8,499 nt of DNA, from the NCBI GenBank assembly GCA_002478545.1, contig DLOY01000012.1:1191-9689 (forward strand). The letters are read 5' to 3'. The DNA comes from Micrococcales bacterium UBA7472. GTDB lineage: Bacteria > Actinomycetota > Actinomycetes > Actinomycetales > Microbacteriaceae. The notes beneath the pieces were generated by a model, which saw only the letters and a list, made by a program, of their open reading frames with translations, was not told the DNA's origin and searched no databases. Made by a program: the position numbers and the translations under genes. Below, piece by piece: positions 6,156-8,499 of the stretch (positions are counted from its first letter, which is position 1; every line of letters starts with the position of its first letter).

Positions 6156-6763
6156 TGTTTATTTCATTTGAGGGCATTGATGGTGTGGGTAAGTCCACCC
6201 AGCTGGAGAGCCTGCAGGAATTCTTGATCTCGCGAGGTCACAAGGTGCTCAGGACCTTAGAGCCTGGGGGCACCGAGCTGGGTCAAGAAATTCGTCACCT
6301 GTTGCTTCACCGTAAGGGCGATGTAGCTCCGCGCGCTGAAGCTTTGCTTTATGCCGCGGATCGCGCCCACCACGTCGCCACCAAAATTAGACCGGCTTTA
6401 GAGCGAGGCGAAATTGTGCTCACTGATCGCTACTTTGATTCATCGGTTGCATACCAAGGTGCAGCGCGGGATCTTGATGTGAATCAGGTTCGCGACATTT
6501 CACTTTGGGCTGTGGACAATCTGGTTCCCGATCTGACCATCCTGCTGGATTTGCCAGCCGAAGACGCCATGCAGCGCCGCTCCAAAACCGGCACCGAGCC
6601 CGATCGCTTGGAACGCGAAAAAGTTGAGTTCTTTGAGCGGGCACGCCTGATGTATCTGGAGCTTGCGAAAGAGAAGCGCTTTTTGGTGGTTGATGCCAAT
6701 CAATCCGTGGATCAAATTCAGGCGTCGATTCGAGGTCGACTAGCCGAGCTAGGAATTTCTTGA
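6155..6763 (+). CDS. tmk: thymidylate kinase
   Basis: It phosphorylates dTMP to dTDP with ATP, an essential step to dTTP. The 202-residue length is normal. P-loop GIDGVGKST lies at 7-15, EPGGT at 36-40, and the catalytic/base-binding DRYFDSSVAYQG at 91-102. The LID region RRSKTGTEPDRLERE is at 141-155. The basic residues are in the LID rather than the P-loop, as in the E. coli-type (type II) enzyme. The ATG overlaps the topA stop by one base (TGATG), and no clear Shine-Dalgarno precedes it. Translation is therefore probably coupled to topA. It also overlaps holB, so topA-tmk-holB form one transcription unit for DNA topology, precursor supply and replication. Confidence 0.97.
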   Translation: MFISFEGIDGVGKSTQLESLQEFLISRGHKVLRTLEPGGTELGQEIRHLLLHRKGDVAPRAEALLYAADRAHHVATKIRPALERGEIVLTDRYFDSSVAYQGAARDLDVNQVRDISLWAVDNLVPDLTILLDLPAEDAMQRRSKTGTEPDRLEREKVEFFERARLMYLELAKEKRFLVVDANQSVDQIQASIRGRLAELGIS

Positions 6764-7917
6764 GCGGCAAAGTCTGGGATGAACTGCTCGGACAGCCGGA
6801 GGCCATCGAGCAGCTTGTTCGCGTAGTTGAAAATCGAGACAGTGGTGTTCACCACGCTTGGCTCTTTACCGGCCCGCACGGATCGGGCAGATCTAATTTG
6901 GCGCTCAGTTTCGCGGCCGCCTTGGAATGCGCAAATCATGGCTGCGGGGATTGTCAAAGCTGTCGCCTAGTGATGGCGACCGCGCACCCAGATGTGACAT
7001 TTTTCTCCACCGATCGAGTCCAGATCAGCATCGATGAGGTTCGAGAGCTGGTTGCGAAGGCGTCGCTCTCCACCAGCATGTCCAAATATCGAATTCTGAT
7101 ATTGGAGGATGCTGATCGAATGACGGAGCGAACTTCGAACGTATTGCTCAAAGAGCTCGAAGAGCCAAGTGAGGGAACGATCTGGATCCTCTGTGCCCCT
7201 TCGGTTTCTGATCTGCTGCCAACAATTCGCTCCCGTACCAGGAACATAAATCTTCGATTGCCATCCACCTCAGAGGTGGCGCAATTGCTGCACCAGCGAG
7301 ACGGAATTGATTTGGAGGTTGCCAAGGTTGCTGCCCGACAGGCCCAAAACCACGTAGGTATGGCCAAGCGACTTGCAACCAGCTCAGAGGCCAGAAATCG
7401 AAGAAGCGACACCATCGCCGTGGCACTTGGAATCAATAATCTCTCCTCCGCGATGATGGCCGCGGAGCGCTTTTTGCAAATTGCCAAGAAGGACGCAGAA
7501 CAGGTTGCTCTCGAGCGTGATGAGCAGGAAAAGGCCGCACTGCTAGCTGCATTCGGCTTCAGCGAGGGCGACAAACTTCCACCATCGGTTCGGTCATCGT
7601 TTAGAGAGCTAGAAGAGAATCAGAAGCGTCGTCAGACAAGACTGCTTCGAGATGGTTTGGATCGAATCTTGACCGATATGGAATCCATCTATCGAGACGT
7701 GCTTTCGATTCAATTAGGCGCTGGGACTGAGCTATATAACCCCGAGCATCAAACGGAGCTAGTTGCGCGCGCAGAATCGGGGACTGCGGAAATGACCATT
7801 GCAGTATTGGATGGTATTTCGAGTGCTCGTGAGCGGCTGGCAAGTAACGTTAGAGACTTGCTGGTGCTGGAAGCACTTTGCGTGAAATTGATTTTTAGGA
7901 GGACCGGTGCGAATTAG
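6760..7917 (+). CDS. holB: DNA polymerase III delta-prime subunit
   Basis: This clamp-loader AAA+ subunit helps open the sliding clamp onto primed DNA in the replisome. In the 385-residue protein the N-terminus reads WDELLGQPEAIEQL. The modified Walker A is GPHGSGRS (38-45), the zinc-module cysteines are C57, C62, C65 and C68, and the Walker B-like LILEDAD is at 113-119. NVLLKELEEP (127-136) and the sensor-1 region SRTR follow. The Walker A lysine is replaced by arginine and the usual SRC is SRT. This fits delta-prime, which need not hydrolyse ATP, better than the gamma/tau subunit DnaX. The start is TTG, overlapping the tmk stop (TTGA), with AGGA at 6751-6754 five bases upstream. An alternative reading as DnaX is unlikely given the length and lack of a functional P-loop. 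Confidence 0.95.
   Translation: MSGKVWDELLGQPEAIEQLVRVVENRDSGVHHAWLFTGPHGSGRSNLALSFAAALECANHGCGDCQSCRLVMATAHPDVTFFSTDRVQISIDEVRELVAKASLSTSMSKYRILILEDADRMTERTSNVLLKELEEPSEGTIWILCAPSVSDLLPTIRSRTRNINLRLPSTSEVAQLLHQRDGIDLEVAKVAARQAQNHVGMAKRLATSSEARNRRSDTIAVALGINNLSSAMMAAERFLQIAKKDAEQVALERDEQEKAALLAAFGFSEGDKLPPSVRSSFRELEENQKRRQTRLLRDGLDRILTDMESIYRDVLSIQLGAGTELYNPEHQTELVARAESGTAEMTIAVLDGISSARERLASNVRDLLVLEALCVKLIFRRTGAN
7897..7902 (+). promoter_or_regulatory. Shine-Dalgarno of the lipoprotein hydrolase, inside holB
   Basis: AGGAGG is a perfect match to the consensus, four bases before GTG 7907 and within the last codons of holB. It fixes the GTG start and shows the downstream gene has its own strong ribosome binding despite the overlap. 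Confidence 0.75.
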
Positions 7918-8499
7918 AGGTTTAGCCCTTGTTTCCCTGTTTTTGCTGACCGGTTGCTCACCTACAGCCGATGCCGGTTTGGCCGGAATCGACTCCATTG
8001 AGGAAGTCATGAGCCAAGAGATTTCTTGGACTCCGTGTGAGGGAAGCTTTGAGTGTGCAGAGATTGCCGCACCACTTGATTGGCTGAATCCCGAAAAAGA
8101 CTTCATTACCTTGGCGCTGATGCGTGACTCAAACTCCAAGGACAAGCCAGCAATCTTTGTGAATCCCGGTGGACCTGGTGTGTCAGCAGTGAAGTGGATG
8201 CGCGAAGGTTACGACTCAATTGGCTCAGCCGAACTTCGCAAGGATTTTCAACTGATCGCCTTTGACCCGCGTGGAGTTGGGGAGTCCACCGCGGTGAATT
8301 GTAGCTCTGTGGAGCTAAAGGATGAGGTTTACTATGGCCAATCGCCCTATGAGTTTGGTAGCGATGCTGACATTGAATACTCCAAGAAGGTGCTTTCGGA
8401 CTTTGCGCTGAATTGCCAAGAGACTGGTTTTGATGTCGGCTTTTTCAACACTCAGCAAGCTGCCCGTGACCTTGAATTGATGAGAGTCCTGCTAGGCGC
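7907..8499 (+). CDS. secreted lipoprotein alpha/beta hydrolase, tripeptidyl aminopeptidase type (cut by window edge)
   Basis: The 197 codons present start with a lipoprotein signal peptide: MRIRG, a hydrophobic stretch, then the lipobox LLTGC with Cys17 as the lipidated residue. The mature part has WTPC and ECAEIAAPLDW (49-59), the oxyanion-hole motif NPGGPG (86-91) and FDPRGVGES (118-126). This pattern is typical of the SlpD/TAP-like secreted peptidases of actinobacteria, which remove tripeptides or act as proline-type aminopeptidases. The nucleophile GxSYG motif and the C-terminal TAP domain would lie just after the window edge and cannot be checked. Cysteines in WTPC and FEC may form a disulfide in the exported protein. 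The start GTG overlaps holB by 11 bases, and the gene may be co-transcribed with topA-tmk-holB. The substrate is not determinable. Confidence 0.9.
   Translation, partial: MRIRGLALVSLFLLTGCSPTADAGLAGIDSIEEVMSQEISWTPCEGSFECAEIAAPLDWLNPEKDFITLALMRDSNSKDKPAIFVNPGGPGVSAVKWMREGYDSIGSAELRKDFQLIAFDPRGVGESTAVNCSSVELKDEVYYGQSPYEFGSDADIEYSKKVLSDFALNCQETGFDVGFFNTQQAARDLELMRVLLG

Noticed and set aside
6870..6900. Walker A lysine replaced by arginine in HolB as a sign of decay
   Set aside because: Delta-prime subunits commonly lack a functional P-loop, and the GSGRS form is familiar in actinobacterial HolB, so this is normal for the family.
6954..7574. A 206-codon minus-strand open frame antisense to holB
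   Set aside because: It lies wholly within the clearly recognised holB gene, has low-complexity Ser/Arg/Ala content, no recognisable domain and no ribosome binding site that I can see.

Overview
The window looks like a chromosomal segment from an actinobacterium of moderate G+C (about half G+C by eye, not computed), with very compact spacing. A small-genome member of the Microbacteriaceae is my best guess, but that placement is inference. Four things point to Actinobacteria: a two-hairpin RNA with C-rich loops that fits the actinobacterial 6C RNA, a Tad operon with a DUF4244 pilin and an Rv3654c-like TadE-type protein, a topoisomerase I without zinc-finger cysteines, and an actinobacterial-type HolB. 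From memory, Mycobacterium tuberculosis keeps acs, ssd-tad genes, topA and holB in one broad neighbourhood (Rv3667, Rv3660c-Rv3654c, Rv3646c, Rv3644c), so the layout resembles a condensed version of that region.

Layout: (1) 1-905, minus strand, the first 301 codons of acetyl-CoA synthetase, cut by the window edge. (2) 906-1185, a divergent intergenic region holding the 6C-type small RNA (about 1049-1138, plus strand), a plausible promoter for it, and a strong intrinsic terminator that is its second hairpin. (3) 1186-3564, a minimal Tad/Flp pilus operon with overlapping genes: TadA ATPase, one membrane protein that appears to be TadB fused to TadC, a 55-residue Flp-like pilin (DUF4244), a TadE-like pseudopilin and an Rv3654c-like pseudopilin. 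(4) 3582-7917, a housekeeping run topA-tmk-holB with 1-4 base overlaps. (5) 7907-8499, the start of a secreted lipoprotein alpha/beta hydrolase of the tripeptidyl aminopeptidase type, cut by the window edge.

How the parts fit: the Tad genes encode the motor, the inner-membrane platform and three small surface subunits of a type IVc pilus. No prepilin peptidase, no Ssd/TadZ localisation protein and no CpaB/RcpA are encoded here, so they must lie elsewhere or be missing. topA, tmk and holB serve DNA topology, dTTP supply and the replication clamp loader. From 1186 to 8499 every gene lies on the plus strand, and the only clear promoter and the only clear terminator in that direction lie around the small RNA. 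The hairpin terminator therefore stands between that promoter and the Tad operon.

Most interesting: the 6C-type RNA placed directly ahead of tadA with no ssd in between, the apparent TadB-TadC fusion with visible internal duplication, and three consecutive small proteins sharing a G-A-[V/I]-T-A processing site. I found no CRISPR, tRNA, rRNA, insertion sequence, phage gene or defence system. I do not see a wholly undescribed system here.
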